From Pleodorina starrii (taxonomy: Eukaryota; Chlorophyta; Chlorophyceae; Chlamydomonadales; Volvocaceae): 64,000 bases of DNA. The DNA is taken from the NCBI GenBank assembly GCA_030267565.1, contig BRXU01000020.1:671501-735500 (forward strand), given 5' to 3'. The translations under genes were made by a program, and so were the position numbers. Positions 32,565-45,030 of this stretch are shown piece after piece. Below the pieces are notes generated by a model. It was not told the DNA's origin. It did not search any database and was given only the letters and a program-made list of their open reading frames with translations. Each line of letters opens with the position of its first letter. Positions within the stretch are counted from its first letter, which is position 1.

Positions 32565-35500
32565 ATGGGAGAACAGTTTATTGGGCGGACCCGAGCGGCG
32601 TTGCTGGGCTCGTTTGTAGCTGATGCTGCAACTTCATCGCTACATGTGAGTCAGCTATGGTTGGCTCTCCTACAATACGTCTCGGAAAGTCACAATCAAG
32701 AGCGGCTATGATAGTCACTTACAAAGAGCAGCCCTTGGTAGCCATCTGCCTATATACTGAAAGATGAAAGCCACACGAGCGTTAGCATGCAGTTCCTGTG
32801 TCCACGGGCTTCATCCTGGGGCCCCGACCGGGCACCTGCGGGCGTCATCGCTAACGTCCAAAATGCGCTGTGTGGACAGCTTTGCCAGCAGTCGTTGATT
32901 TAGCTGTTCCAGATCATATACGACGTGACTCGCTCTCTGGCGGCGGGGATGCGACGTCACTCTTCTAGAGGCAACGCCTCTCGGTGCGTGCGTGGACGCT
33001 GCCCCAACGGGCTTCTGCTATGCCTCCGATGCCGCCTCGCAGTGGATATACAATCGTAACAAAATGCGGGAGAAGCTCACCATCCCGGTGGACCGTACTG
33101 CGGAGCCGGAGTTCTTCGACCCCCCCGCCTGCCCTTTCTACACCAGCTCCGTTGGCGACCTGTCTCCCTACGGACAGGAGCTGCTGCCCCTGGTCAGATT
33201 TCTGGCCTCGACTGGCGGCTGCGAGCCGCAAGCATGGGCCAAGGTGCGCGCGTGAGGCGGGGAGTCGGGTCGGTGGCGGGTTAAGGCCCCCACGGTGCCC
33301 TGGGGCGGGACGCGTGCCTAGGGGGGGGAAAGAGGGGCGCGACTGCACACTTCTCCCAACTGAACCGCGAAATCCACCCACCGGTTTGTACTAACCCCAA
33401 CGAACCCGACCCAACCCACAACCCACCCCCGATCCAACCCACAACCCAACCCACGACCCAACCCACAACCCAACCCACAACCCACCACAACCCACAACCC
33501 AACCCTCACCCCAACCCACGACCCACCCACAACCCAACCCAACTCATCCCAACTCAACCCAACGCACCACGACCCACCTCGGCTCTTCAGTTCCTGGCGG
33601 CGCACTACGCCTCGTCCGACCCTCCGCTGGCGTACATGAACCACAGCGCCAAGTCGATGCGCGACGCGGTGCTGCAGAACGGCAAGCCCTGGCCGGAGTG
33701 CGGCGACCAGATGGACTCGCAGGTAGTGGGGGAGGAGGAGGGGGTGGGGGTGTGTCGGGCTTAGATTGGTACGGGTCGTTGGATCTGGTTGTTGGATCTG
33801 GTTGTTGGATCTGGTAGTTGGATCTGGTTGCAGCGGCCAGCCCCCTTAGGTGGGAGAGGGCCGGTGGGCGGGGTGGGGATAACCGGGGCGGGCAATGAAG
33901 ATGGAAGGGGAAAGAGGGCGAGGGAGGGCACATGGGGATGTGGCTAAGGGAGGGAAGGGGGGAGAAGGCATGCAGGGAGGGGGTTGGGCGGGTGAATCAG
34001 GCAGGTCTCCGGGTTGGCAGGGCAGAGGGGCGGGTGCTGGGAAGGGCGGCCGGTGTCAGGCGCACCCGCATGCGAGGAGGAGGTGAGGCAGCGGGGCGGG
34101 GCGGCTGGTGGGGCAGCTGGGGGTGATGTGGCAGGCCGCTCTAATGCTGACGTGGAAGGAAGGTGATGGAAGGTTGCTGCGGCCAGCCGGAGTGCATTGC
34201 ATTCGGTGGGGTGGGAGATGAGCGCTTTCCGTGTGGTTGGCAGAGCCGCCAATCCCATCCCACACCGCCCCGCCTCCCATCCCATCCCAACCCATCCCGC
34301 CGCCCGGTCTGGTCCCGGTCTGGGGGGCCCGGGGCTTTGCTGGGGGGAGGGGTTTGCTGCAACCATATCCAAGTTCAGATCCAGATCCAAATCCAAATCC
34401 ATAGCCAGATCCAACAAACACTAGATGCTGCAAATGCAGCATTTTACCACCATCTCAAAAACCCCGTCCCCTTGCTCTCGCTCGACCCCGTCGGCTCGCT
34501 CGGCCTGGCGCTCTCGCCTGATACCGTTGTTTGCGCAATCGGGTCCGGTGCCGCTCGGTCGATGCGCCCACCCCCGCAGGCCAACTGCTTTGTCAAGTCG
34601 CCAGCCGTGGTGGCGCTGTACGGCGGCCAGTCTGCCGAGGGAGCGGCGCTGCGTGCGGCGGTGGACTCGGCGGTGCGGGCGCAGCAGAACAACGACACGG
34701 CGGTGGAGCTGGCGTGGTGCGCGGCGAGGGTGCTGGAGCGAGTGCTGACGACGGTGGGTGCGGGTGTGGGAGCGAGTGTGGGTGAAGGAGCAGCGCACTG
34801 ACAACGGCGCGGGTGGGTGCGCGTACCCTCGTTACGACGACGGCGGGCAGGAGAGGGCGGCGCGCCGCTAGGTGCTCCCTCCTAATGCGCCAACGCCGCC
34901 CGCAATCGTAATGCCGACCACCACCACCACCTACATACATCCTGGATGTGCTGTCGCCCTCTGCAGGGCGGCGACATGGAGTCGGCGCTGCTGTGGGTGG
35001 TGGGACCCGAGGGCGGCCTGGCGGACAAGTCCAAGGCGCGAGAGGCGGTGCAGGAGGTGCTGGCTAACAAGGACCTGGACCCGCGGGGTGAGCGGGGGAG
35101 CGCAGAGGGGCGTGACGCCGCGGGAGAGCGCAGAGTGGGGCCGGGGCAGGGAGCCGGGCAGGGAGCCGAGCAGGCCGGGGCGGGGCGGGGCGGGGTCGGC
35201 CGGGAGCGGGCGGGGCCGGGGTGGGGTGAAAATGATACCGCAGCGGAGACGGAGACGGCGTTAGCGAACGACCCAGAACCCAGTAATACTTACCGAATAT
35301 ACCTGTAACCTTACCGAGCTGAAAATACGCTGTGACCGCGTCGCCGCGGTGGGATGAGCGTGGAAGCGCTGGCCGAGCGCGTGGTGTTGGCGGCGGGGCC
35401 AAGGGACGGGGACGGGGGGCGGAATTGGGGACGGAGACGGGGACGGGGGGGGTGTGTTGAGCTCCGAATGCGCTCCTCCTCCTCAGGTCTGTCTTGCTGC

Positions 35501-38500
35501 GCCGCATCCCAGATCCCTTTTCCCCTCTGCGCGACGTCCTTCCTTTTAAACGCAACCAGCTATGTCCTGCTGTCGCTCTTTCCCTTTCCCGCTCTTTCCC
35601 GCTCTTGCCCGCACTCTCATCCCGCTCTCTATCCCGCACTCTCATCCCGCTCTTGCACGCTCCCTTGCCCGCGCTCTATCGCACGCGCTCTCCCTCGCCC
35701 TGCAGCCCTGATGTACCAGGACGGCCCCGACGTGAAATTCGGGCCGTGGGGTGCGGGCTGCGGCAACCCCGGCTGCCTGAAGGCTGCGCTGCTGGTGGCG
35801 CTGCAGGTACCCTACGTAGGCGACTGTGTGGGGGGATGGCGAGGGACGGGTGCTGCTGCTCCTGTGGCGCGGGTCTCCCCCTGCACACAAGAGCGCCTGG
35901 ACTGGGGTTTGATGGAGGACGGGAGGAGGGAGGGATGAGGGAAAGCTTGAGGGAGTCAGGGAGTGATGTGCTCCTTTATTTTCTTGGCGTCCGCCTTTCA
36001 CCGCCCACCCACTCCGCCTCATGTCGCCTCTCTGTTCCACAGCTGCGCAGTCTCGTACAGTAAAACCCCTGCCGGCCCCGCACCCACCCCACCCCCCCGG
36101 GCCGTTAATTACACCCACCCACCCCCACACACACACACACCTTTGCCTTGGGATTGATAACCCTTCTTCTCCGCCGTGCGCAGGCTCCCGACTACGAGTC
36201 GGGCGTCCGCAGAAACATTCTGCTGGGCGGGGACAACTGCTCGCGGGCCATCCTGGTGGGGGCGCTCCTCGCGGCCAAGGTACGGCAGTACAGCAGTACG
36301 GCACGTTGCAGTGAAATACACGGATGCAACGTACGTCACTGCAACGAGTGTCTGGTGCTCCGCTCTGAGCGCGGCCGGGGCTCCGCGCATCGAGCCACCT
36401 CCGTCTCTACATACACACACACACACAAAACCTCTCTGGAGCTCCCAACCCTCCCTCCGCCCCTCCCTGCCTCCGCCCCTCCGTCCATTCCGCTGCGGCG
36501 CAGGGCGGCGTGTCCTCAATCCCGACGGCCTGGATCGCCAACACGCGGCAGTACGACCAGCTGGCGCTATCGGTGGAGGCCCTGGTCAGGACGCGGTGCG
36601 TGCGGTCTGTGTGTGTGTGTGTGCCTGTCTGTGTGTGTGTGTGTGTCGTTACAGTATCTGACCGGGCCCTGACGCTGGCCAGGGGCTGCTAACCCAGCCC
36701 CGACGGAAAGACCGCCTAAGCACTCTCCCCCTTGCGGTGGGAGAAGGGCGTGAGGGGCCGCTACCCCCTCCTGCTCGACGCAGAGCTGGCTGCGTCATAC
36801 ACCCCATATACGGGTGTACGGCGCAGCGGCTCCCCAAAGGCTTGAGCTCACAGCCTGCCTTATACGGCAGCTGGGCCCTTCGTCCGCACAAACAGCAGTC
36901 GCGCCGGCGCACTACGCGGCGCCCGCGCTGTCCTGCCCGCCCTGAAGTCCTTGCAGCGCCGGGGCGCCCGGCCGGCCTGCTACCGGCTGGCGGTGCTCCT
37001 CTAGGCGCGAAAACAAAGCGCTGAGAACCTGCCCCGAGCTTGGTCCGGCTCGTGGGCGGTCAGCACCAAAGGAGAACCCAAGACAGCGCGCGCCCTACCC
37101 CTGCTACTACTCCTACTACGACGGCCCCGGAGAGGCCGGGGGGTGGCCCCTAGAGGCCGAGCTCCAGAGCGCCGCTTGGCCTCGACGCGGCAGGAGGTCG
37201 GGAGCGGGCCTTGCGGCAGCGGGCTAGGTGACGGAGCTATAGTTCGCACTAGGCGGCACCTCGCCGACTCGCCTCACTCTCGCTATACCCGCTCCCTAAA
37301 GCCTCCCTCGCCTACAAAAGGCAGCCCGCGGCGGTCTCTGCACCCTAAGTCCTCTCGGACCCAAAGGAGCCCCCCCCTCCTCCTCCCCTCCTCTCACGCC
37401 TCCCTGCCTCGACGCCCTAAGTTCCCTCCCTCACCCCTAAAGCCCCTTCATCCCCTCACTCCACGACCCCTCCCTCTCCCTCCATACCCATCCCTGCGTG
37501 CTGCACACACTGAAAGTGGCCGTTGACCACCGCCAGGATGGGGTGGTCAGGCCCTACCCCCTCCCATCCCCGCCTTGGCACGTCTAGCTCCGCAAACCCC
37601 CGCACACGCTGCCAAAAATCTAGCGCTGCGCGCGCCTTGGCCACCTCGACTGGGTCTGGGGCGTCCGGGGCGGTGGGTGAGTTCCTGACTGCCCACAGCC
37701 CCACGCGCGCCCGTTCCATGGCCGTGAGTGCCGCCAGGCAGATCACGTCCCACACGCACTGCTGCACGCCTGGCGGTGGCTCCGCCAGCCACACGTTTGC
37801 CCGGGTGATGGGCCCGGGCACGTGGGCGGCGATCTGTGTGTGTGTGTGTTTGTGTGTGTTGGTGTCTGTGTGTGTGTATGTGTTGGTGTCTGTGTGTGTG
37901 TTGGTGTCTGTGTGTGTGTATGTGTGTGTCGTTACAGTATCTGACCGGGCCCTGACGCTGGCCAGGGGCTGCTAACCCAGCCCCGACGGAAAGACCGCCT
38001 AAGCACTCTCCCCCTTGCGGTGGGAGAAGGGCGTATGTGTGTGTGTGTGTGTGTGTTTGTGTGTAACTGTTTGTGTGTAACTGTGTGTTTGTGTGTTTGT
38101 GTGTAACTGTTTGTGTGTGTGTCGTTACAGTATCTGACCGGGCCCTGACGCTGGCCAGGGGCTGCTAACCCAGCCCCGACGGAAAGACCGCCTAAGCACT
38201 CTCCCCCTTGCGGTGGGAGAAGGGCGTGAGGGGCCGCTACCCCCTCCTGCTCGACGCAGAGCTGGCTGCGTCATACACCCCATATACGGGTGTACGGCGC
38301 AGCGGCTCCCCAAAGGCTTGAGCTCACAGCCTGCCTTATACGGCAGCTGGGCCCTTCGTCCGCACAAACAGCAGTCGCGCCGGCGCACTACGCGGCGCCC
38401 GCGCTGTCCTGCCCGCCCTGAAGTCCTTGCAGCGCCGGGGCGCCCGGCCGGCCTGCTACCGGCTGGCGGTGCTCCTCTAGGCGCGAAAACAAAGCGCTGA

Positions 38501-38690
38501 GAACCTGCCCCGAGCTTGGTCCGGCTCGTGGGCGGTCAGCACCAAAGGAGAACCCAAGACAGCGCGCGCCCTACCCCTACTACTACTCCTACTACGACGG
38601 CCCCGGAGAGGCCGGGGGGTGGCCCCTAGAGGCCGAGCTCCAGAGCGCCGCTTGGCCTCGACGCGGCAGGAGGTCGGGAGCGGGCCTTGC

Positions 38691-38724
<34 letters not shown>

Positions 38725-41526
38725 TGTGTTTGTGTGTGTTGGTGTCTGTGTGTGTAACTGTTACATATCTGCCGGGCCGACACTGGCCGGGGGCGCTAAC
38801 CCGCCCACATACGGGAGACCGCCGAAGCACTCCTCTGTTGAGGAGGGGCGTACCACCTTGTCTGCACACTGCACCGGCAAGTGCTAACCGCTGCGCCGTA
38901 ATCGTCACAGGACAGCGTCCACCTGATTGTCCATGTGCCAGCTAAGCTAGCCCCAGGCGCCTACTGTCCTCGGTCCACCGAACGCATGCTCTACAGCTGC
39001 GTAATCTACCAGGGCACTCACACCGGTGCCATTGCCACCTCCTATATCCTTCGGAAGCCTGCCGCCGCCCGATCTTAGTTATCCAACCACCACCTGCTAT
39101 GCAGTCTGGTCCAGGCCCTATGCAGACTCATTCCTCCACCACTGCTCTGCGGCAGCGTTGTAGTCTTCATGGTGGCATCCCACTGTGTGTGTGTTTGTGT
39201 GTGTGTGTGTCTGTGTGTAACTGTTACATATCTGCCGGGCCGACACTGGCCGGGGGCGCTAACCCTTATTGTGTGTGTGTGTCTGTCTGTGTGTGTGTCT
39301 GTGTGTGTTCGGGGCCGGGTCGAGCTGGGTTGGGATGGGCTAGGTTTGGTTTGGGTCGGGTTGGTTTGGGTAAGGGTTGGGTTGGGTTCAATTGGGTTGG
39401 GTTGGGTTGGGTCTTGGGTCGGAGTAGCGCAGCCGAGGCTTGGGCTTGGGGGTTGGGGCGGCGGTGGGGGCCGCAGCATCGGCAGTGACAGTGACAGGGG
39501 ATGTCACAGGCAACTGACTGGCAGGAAAACTCCAAACCCGACTGATTCCGACGGACTCCCTGGGGTGCTCTTCCAACTCGTTTCCGACTCGCTGCAATGC
39601 GCAGAATGGTACAGGACGGAATGGATGTCCTGGAGAACGGCGCCGCCACCGCCGCGGCGGCCGCTGCCGCCAGCGCCGACGCCGCGGTCGCGGCGGCGCA
39701 GACGAAGGTCGCGGACGCGGAGGCGGTTGTGCACGACGCCGAGGCGAAGGTGCACGACGCGGCCGCGGCCGCGAAGACAAAGGTGCTGGAGGCCCAGCAA
39801 GCCGCCATCAAGGCAGCGGACTCGACGACGGATGTTGCCCTGGAGGTGGCGGCGGGTAGGGTGGCGGCGGCACAGGCGGCCGCCGCCGGCGCCGTCGACG
39901 CCGCGCAAGCCAAGGTCGTCGCTGCACAGGACGAGGTATGTGCCAAGCTGGCGGAAGCGGAGGCGAGCGTGGCGGCGGCGCAGGACGCGGCGGCAGCGAA
40001 GGTGGCGGAAGCGGAGGCGAGCGTGGCGGCGGCGCAGGACGCGGCGGCAGCCAAGGTGGCGGAAGCGGAGGCGAGCGTGGCGGCGGCGCAGGATGCGGCG
40101 GCAGCCAAGGTGGCGGCAGCGGAGGCGAGCGTGGAGGCGGCGCAGGACGCCGCTGCAGCCAAGGTTGACGCAGCACAGGACGCGGCGGCGGCCAGGGTCG
40201 AGGCGGCGCAGGATGCTGTGGAGGCGAAGGTGGCAGAGGCGCAGGCGAGTGTGGCGGCGGCGCAGGAGGCGACGACGGCCAAGGTGGCGGCGGCGCAGGA
40301 CGCCGCAGAGGCTGAGCTGGCGGCCGCACAGGCCAAGGTCAACGAGGTAAGCGACCTTTGTCCGGATGTGGCCGCCGTCAGCGCACCCCACGGCCTTGGT
40401 GTTACCGGGCGGCCTTGCCGCCGCATTGCCGGACCCTAGCGGAGACGAGAGCGTGAACCTCGCCCCCGTGTATGTGTGTGTGTGTGTCCGGCTCAACCTG
40501 CTACTGCTGCCGCTGTCGCGAACCCCGCAGGGACAGCAGGCGGCGGCCGCCGCGGCGGCGCAGGCGCAGGCTGCCGCAGACGCGGCGGCCAGCCAGGCGC
40601 AGGCGGCGGCAGAGGCTGCTCAGGAGAAGGCCTCGGCGGCAGCCACAGCCGCAGCAGACAAGGCGGAGGAGGTGCAGGCGGCGGCCGCCGCCGCAGTGAG
40701 CGACGCGACGGCGGCGGCGGCGGACGCGCAGGCGCGGGCCGCGGCGGCGGCGGAGGCGACAGTCGCCAAGGCACAGGAGGCGGCTCAGGAGAAGGCGGAC
40801 GAGGCCGCGGCGGAGGCGCAGGCGGCGGCGGAGGCGGCAGCGCGGGGGGTGCAGGAGAAGGCGGCGGCAGCGCAGGCAGCCGCCGCGGCGGCCGCGGCGG
40901 AGGCGCAGGCGGAGGCAGATGCAGCGGCGCGGGGGGCGCAGGAGAAGGCGGCGGCGATGGAGGCAGCGGCGGCGGGGGCGGCAGCCAGGGCGCAGCAGGC
41001 GGCGACGGAGATACAGGCCAAGGCGCAAGCGGCGGCGGCGGACGCTGCGAGTGCGGCGCAGGAGCAGGCGGCGGCGGCAGAGAAGGCGGCGGCGGCGGAG
41101 GCTGCGGCAGCGGCGGCGGCGGTGGCCGCGGCGCAAGCAAAGGCGGCAGACGCGGCGGCGGCGGCGCAAGCCCAGGCGGCGGCGGCGGCGGCCGCGGCAC
41201 AAGCCAAGGCGGCAGACGCGGCGGCGGCGGCACACACCGCCGCGGCGGACGCCACGGCGAATGCCAGGATGGCGGCCGCCGGCGCAGCGGCGCATGCCTC
41301 TGAAATTGCGGCGGACGTGCAGGAGGGCGCGACGGCGGCGGCGGCGGCGCAGGCTGATGACATTAAGCTTCAGGTCGCGGGGGCGGCTGCCGGCGCGCAG
41401 AAGGCGGCGGCGACGACGGTGGGCGGTCTCACGGCCGCAGCAAACTCGGCGGCGGCAAGGGCGGCGGCGGAGGCGGGCGACAAGCCCCAGGACCAGCCCG
41501 GGTGCGCCTGCTGCGTCGTCATGTAG
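32565..41526 (+). CDS. J1-crystallin-like ADP-ribosylglycohydrolase fused to an Ala-rich helical domain with a CaaX box
   Basis: Exons: 32565-32645, 33043-33243, 33591-33722, 34580-34753, 34967-35087, 35706-35806, 36184-36279, 36504-36595, 39605-40346, 40531-41526; phases agree, 911 aa. Residues 1-333 match the ADP-ribosylglycohydrolase/J1-crystallin family: LLGSFVADAATSSLH joins WIYN at the first junction, then CPFYTSSVGDLSPYG, WPECGDQ, ANCFVKSPAVVALYGG, RRNILLGGDNCSRA and SIPTAWIA. Usual enzymes have GGDxDT where this has GGDNCS, so metal binding may be altered. Residues 340-895 are Ala/Gln/Lys/Glu-rich repeats (AAAKVAEAEASVAAAQD-like), probably long amphipathic helices. The C-terminus ...GCACCVVM is a CaaX box (CVVM) with upstream Cys, suggesting farnesylation and membrane anchoring. 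The join across the 3-kb LINE-filled intron is inferred; the helical part could be a separate gene starting at 39606. Confidence 0.75.
33400..33570 (+). repeat. AACCCACAACCC-type low-complexity tract in an intron
   Basis: Imperfect repeats of CAACCCAACCCACGACCC lie between exons 2 and 3 of the ADP-ribosylglycohydrolase gene. Confidence 0.8.
35227..35280 (-). repeat. Repeat family A, antisense copy in ADP-ribosylglycohydrolase intron 5
   Basis: It reads GATACCGCAGCGGAGACGG then AGACGGCGTTAGCGAACG on the plus strand, 140 bp after the donor at 35088. Confidence 0.8.
36607..39308 (-). mobile_element. Head-to-tail array of five truncated LINE-type 3' ends separated by (GT)n
   Basis: Within one intron, five fragments share a minus-strand 3' terminus and are cut at different 5' points: 36647-37833, 37930-38033, 38123-38692 (first subfamily, starting CGTTACAGTATCTG on the plus strand) and 38756-39183, 39219-39267 (second subfamily, AACTGTTACATATCTGCC). 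A (GT)n tract precedes each one and follows each break. The first and third copies are nearly identical over about 560 bp. 5' truncation with a shared 3' end is typical of LINE retrotransposition. Confidence 0.75.
37456..37821 (-). pseudogene. C-terminal fragment of a LINE-type ORF
   Basis: A 121-codon minus-strand frame (CVWDVICLAALTAMERARVGLW, spaced Trp/Cys, ...FWQRVRGFAEL) lies in the longest LINE copy, in the orientation expected for the end of ORF2. It resembles the region after the reverse transcriptase in algal LINE elements, though I recognise no full domain. It is cut upstream by a (GT)n tract at about 37834 and so cannot be functional. Confidence 0.5.
39310..39420 (+). repeat. GGGTTGGGTT-type tract before exon 9
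   Basis: Imperfect repeats of GGGTTGGGTTGG and relatives follow the LINE array in the same intron. Confidence 0.7.
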
Positions 41527-44500
41527 ACGGCGCACGCGACAACGGCAGCCGAAGCTGCTGCCATGGGATGGGACCATGGGGTGTGTGTAGGATGGCAGAG
41601 GGATATGGATGGATTGGGAGCACGGGCTTGAGAGGCGGCGGTGGGCTGGGAGTGCCGCTCAGGTGGGGTTCGCCCGCTGCCGCCAGCCATGGTTGCGCAG
41701 GTCTGCTGTTTCTTGGGAATGGGCGGCGGGTTAGGTCGCGGGTAGGAGGCGGGTTAGGTCTTAGGTGGCGGGTAGGAGGCGGGTTAGGTGGGGGGGTGTG
41801 GCTCGGCGTAATAGCAGTCGAGCCCCATCCGGCGCACCGTTGGGGGCGCACCGTTGGGGATGAGGAACGATGTCCGGGCCGTAGACGCGTCGCGCGGGGG
41901 CCTGCGTGTGTCTCTGTCTGTCCGTCCGTCTGTGTGTGTGTCTGTACGCCCCTGGGTGTCCGTCTGTTGTTGCCGCTGTTGTTAAAGCGGGATCCAGTAC
42001 CCTCGGAACGGCCGAGCCACGGTTTGCGTATGTGTGTGATATGTCTGTAGATGTGTATGATTGGGTCTCGATGCATGCAGGTTAGGGTAGGTGCGTGGCG
42101 CCGGGCGCGCGCGCGTGATGGTGTAGCTTCGCCCTACGGGAGGCGAGCATCCCGACCGCTCGTCCCCTCTCGTCTCGTCTTGGCGCAAGATGGGGGGCAC
42201 CCTAGACCCGCAGGTGTGGTCATGTCATGTTGCTCATGTCATGGGGGGTGGTAAAAAGAAGATACCGCAGCGGAGACAGAGACGGCGTTAGCGAACGGAC
42301 CCGGGGGGGGATGCCTGGGTGCAGGTGGCAGTCTGTCCCGGGCCGCGCGGACAGCCGTGCATGGCGGACAGCCGTGGCGCCGGCGCCGGCGCGGTTGGGA
42401 GGGGGAGGGGGCCGCGGCAGCATCCGAGGCAGCGAGGCGGGGAGAGGTGCTAGGCGTCAAGAATGCGGTACCGGTATTCGAGGTGAATTTGAAGCACAGG
42501 ACCCCCGAACTGCGGCATCGGGGGCCGCGGCAGCATCCGAGGCAGCGAGGGCGGAGGCGGCCACAATTGGCGGTCCATAGGAGGGTGGGCAGATTGCGTA
42601 GGTCAGTGCATGCGCTGCTGGTAATGGTGGTGGTGGTGGTGGTGGTGGTAATGGTAATGGTGGTGGTGGTGGTGGGGCGCTCCGCTGCTTGTATTGGGGG
42701 ACACCGCAGGGCATCGCAGGCAGCGCCGGGGGGCACGGCACGGCGGCTTGGTTTGCAGGGACCAGGGAGGGCCGCCTGCGGCGCCGCAGCAGCAGCTGCG
42801 CGCTTTCCCGTTTACAGAGATGAGGGTGAAGGTGAAGGCAGGTGGCTGCAGACTCGTCACTTCGCACTTTGGTGTGTGTGTGTGTGCTGGGGGGGAAGCG
42901 GCACCGCGGGTACGTCTGCGCGCTGTCGCTGCTCTCCCGAGCAGGGAAGCGCTGGCTTAGAACTTGCTCTAGCTGCAACTGCTAGCCACAATGCTCCTAC
43001 AAACTGCTTGATGCAGCTGCTGTCTACAGCTGCGCTAGTTATTAACGATTGCCACGGTGGCCGCGCGGGCGTGGACAGCAGCAAGACGGCGCGTGGTGGT
43101 TTGGCCGATGTTGTGTGTGTGTTCTGCATGCGTTGTGCGTTCGAGGAGGAATCCCCAGGGGCCGCCGCACCCCCCCTGAAAATTTTAGGTTGGTTAGAGC
43201 AGGCAGCCCTACCAGGCTACACTATACCGTATACACGATATCGCTTATCGCGCAGAGATTGCCGCCGCGCTATGGTTCTATGGAGCAGGCCTGCCGCCCT
43301 GCAGTCTCACGGCGCAGGGGGTCTGCCGCCCGCCCCTGACATGGAGAGCGCAGGCTGCCGCGACGCGGCCTCCCCCGGCGTGTGGGGGCGCGTGTGCAAG
43401 ATCGATTATTTGCAGGGATGGTCCGGCGCGGCGCTGCAGTATCGCCGGCATGGCCAGCCATGTGGGTGGTTGGGGTTACCGTAGTTGCGGGGGCCTCTTT
43501 TTGACCGCGCAGCGCAGGTTTGGCGTTTGGCGGTGTATCGAGGTCGCCGCGTGACGAGGTCGCCGCGTTACCCCCACGTTCGCAACCCGCGCCCCTGCCG
43601 CAGGCTTGGCTGTGCCTTGTGTCCTGTGTGTGTGTATGCCAGCATGCGTGTGTATGTGTGTGTGGTGTCCCCGTGCTACTCTGTGCTGCATCAAATGCAT
43701 CCCTGCCCGACCCCCGTGCGCCGTTACGCCTCTCACCCCCCGCGCTTAGGCTACGACGCATCATCAGCATTATCATCATCTTGGTTTCTGTTCACGTGCA
43801 TGGTGGTGTGCTGAGCGCGCTGTGGCGGCGCAGCCTGCTTTTTTGGTTCGGTAGACAACTGGCTTGCTGTGGAGGAGGTTGGGGGGCTGTAGGAGAGAGC
43901 TAAGCGCCCGTCAACGAAGGTATCATGGGGCGCTTTAGGAGGGCTTTGGGCGCTGTTGGGGGGCAAAGCGTCCGTCGCCTGTCGTTGGTTCGCGGGAATG
44001 GGAGCACAGTGCAGGTGAAAGAGGGAAAACAGGCTGTCGGGGGCTGTCGACACTGCGCGACAGCTTTTTGGGTTTTCGGTTCGCACCTTTGGGTGCGCCG
44101 TCGCGGCTTTGAACTGCTTGAGACACTCGATGGCCTCTCGCTGCTGTCCTCCGAAACCAAGCATGTCCCCTCCGAAACCAAGCACTTACTCGGCCGGGCG
44201 GCTCTTGCCTCCCAAGCTCCGATGCAACGGGACTAGGACACTAGGTGCCTCGCCTGTGGGGGAGGGAAGGATGACCGGACCGAGCGTCGGTGTCGCCCAT
44301 CATGACGGGCTAGTGACTGGCTCTTCTATGAGGCTGTGAGTCGTAAGGGATTTGACGCGGCCAGCGCGGCCTGCAATCCTGTCGACCGCCCACGCTGCTG
44401 CACCCTGCCAGCCTGCCAGCCTGCCTGGCGCCAGCCACCCCCAAACGCCCAAAGTATGCCGGAAGTCCTCACACCCAAGTAGCCCTGCCCCCCACTTCAC

Positions 44501-45030
44501 TTCGTGGTATGCCGGTAGACATCCCGCTCGCCTGCTGCGTTTGTGGCGCCCTACCAGCAGCCCGTCTGCTGTAGTGCGACAGCGCAACCTCGTCAGGACG
44601 TTCAACACACCCACAACGGTGGGACGGGCGGTTCGTTGTAATGCCAGCAAAGTCAATTGTTTGGGAGAAAAGGGAGACGGATGGCAGGTTTGTTAACGGG
44701 ATCCGCACGGTACGTCCTGCAGAGCCCGCCAATGAGCGTTGTACGACTAACCGTCTGCTGAATGCTGACCACTCCGCTTCGCACAACGCCGGCAAACGCT
44801 GGCACGACGCTCTTCTCCACGCGGACGTAGAGTGCGTTTGGGGCTGATAGGATTGTCTAGCTGCGTTTCATCACACATTGCCAGAGCACACACTGTAGTT
44901 AAGCGTAAAACGGAGCCTGCGGACATTTAAAGCGTGGCAGTGAGAGTTCAATGCTTACCTCGCAGCATTTGAGATGTTAATTATTGGCTGTTTTAGGTGA
45001 AGCATCGCCTGAACTGGGCGCCTATCTGAA
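41527..45030. other. 3.5-kb intergenic region, no supported gene
   Basis: It contains a GGTTAGGT repeat cluster (41728-41790), an antisense-type family A copy at 42250-42303, a direct repeat of GGGGCCGCGGCAGCATCCGAGG (about 42408 and 42519), a GTGGTG run (42625-42672) and a duplicated CCTCCGAAACCAAGCA (about 44148 and 44168). Long open frames here are compositional. No tRNA or domain is seen. Confidence 0.4.
42250..42303 (-). repeat. Repeat family A, intergenic copy
   Basis: It reads AAAAAGAAGATACCGCAGCG, GAGACAGAGACGGCG, TTAGCGAACGGACCC. It is the only clear copy outside an intron in this window. Confidence 0.75.

Noticed and set aside
40501..41577. Arg-rich and Pro-rich frames opposite the Ala-rich exon
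   Set aside because: They are compositional shadows of GCG/GCC-rich coding sequence on the plus strand, with no family signal.
42357..43484. 375-codon plus-strand frame
   Set aside because: It crosses a GTGGTG microsatellite (poly-Val) and a repeated GC block, and shows no domain or exon-intron signal.
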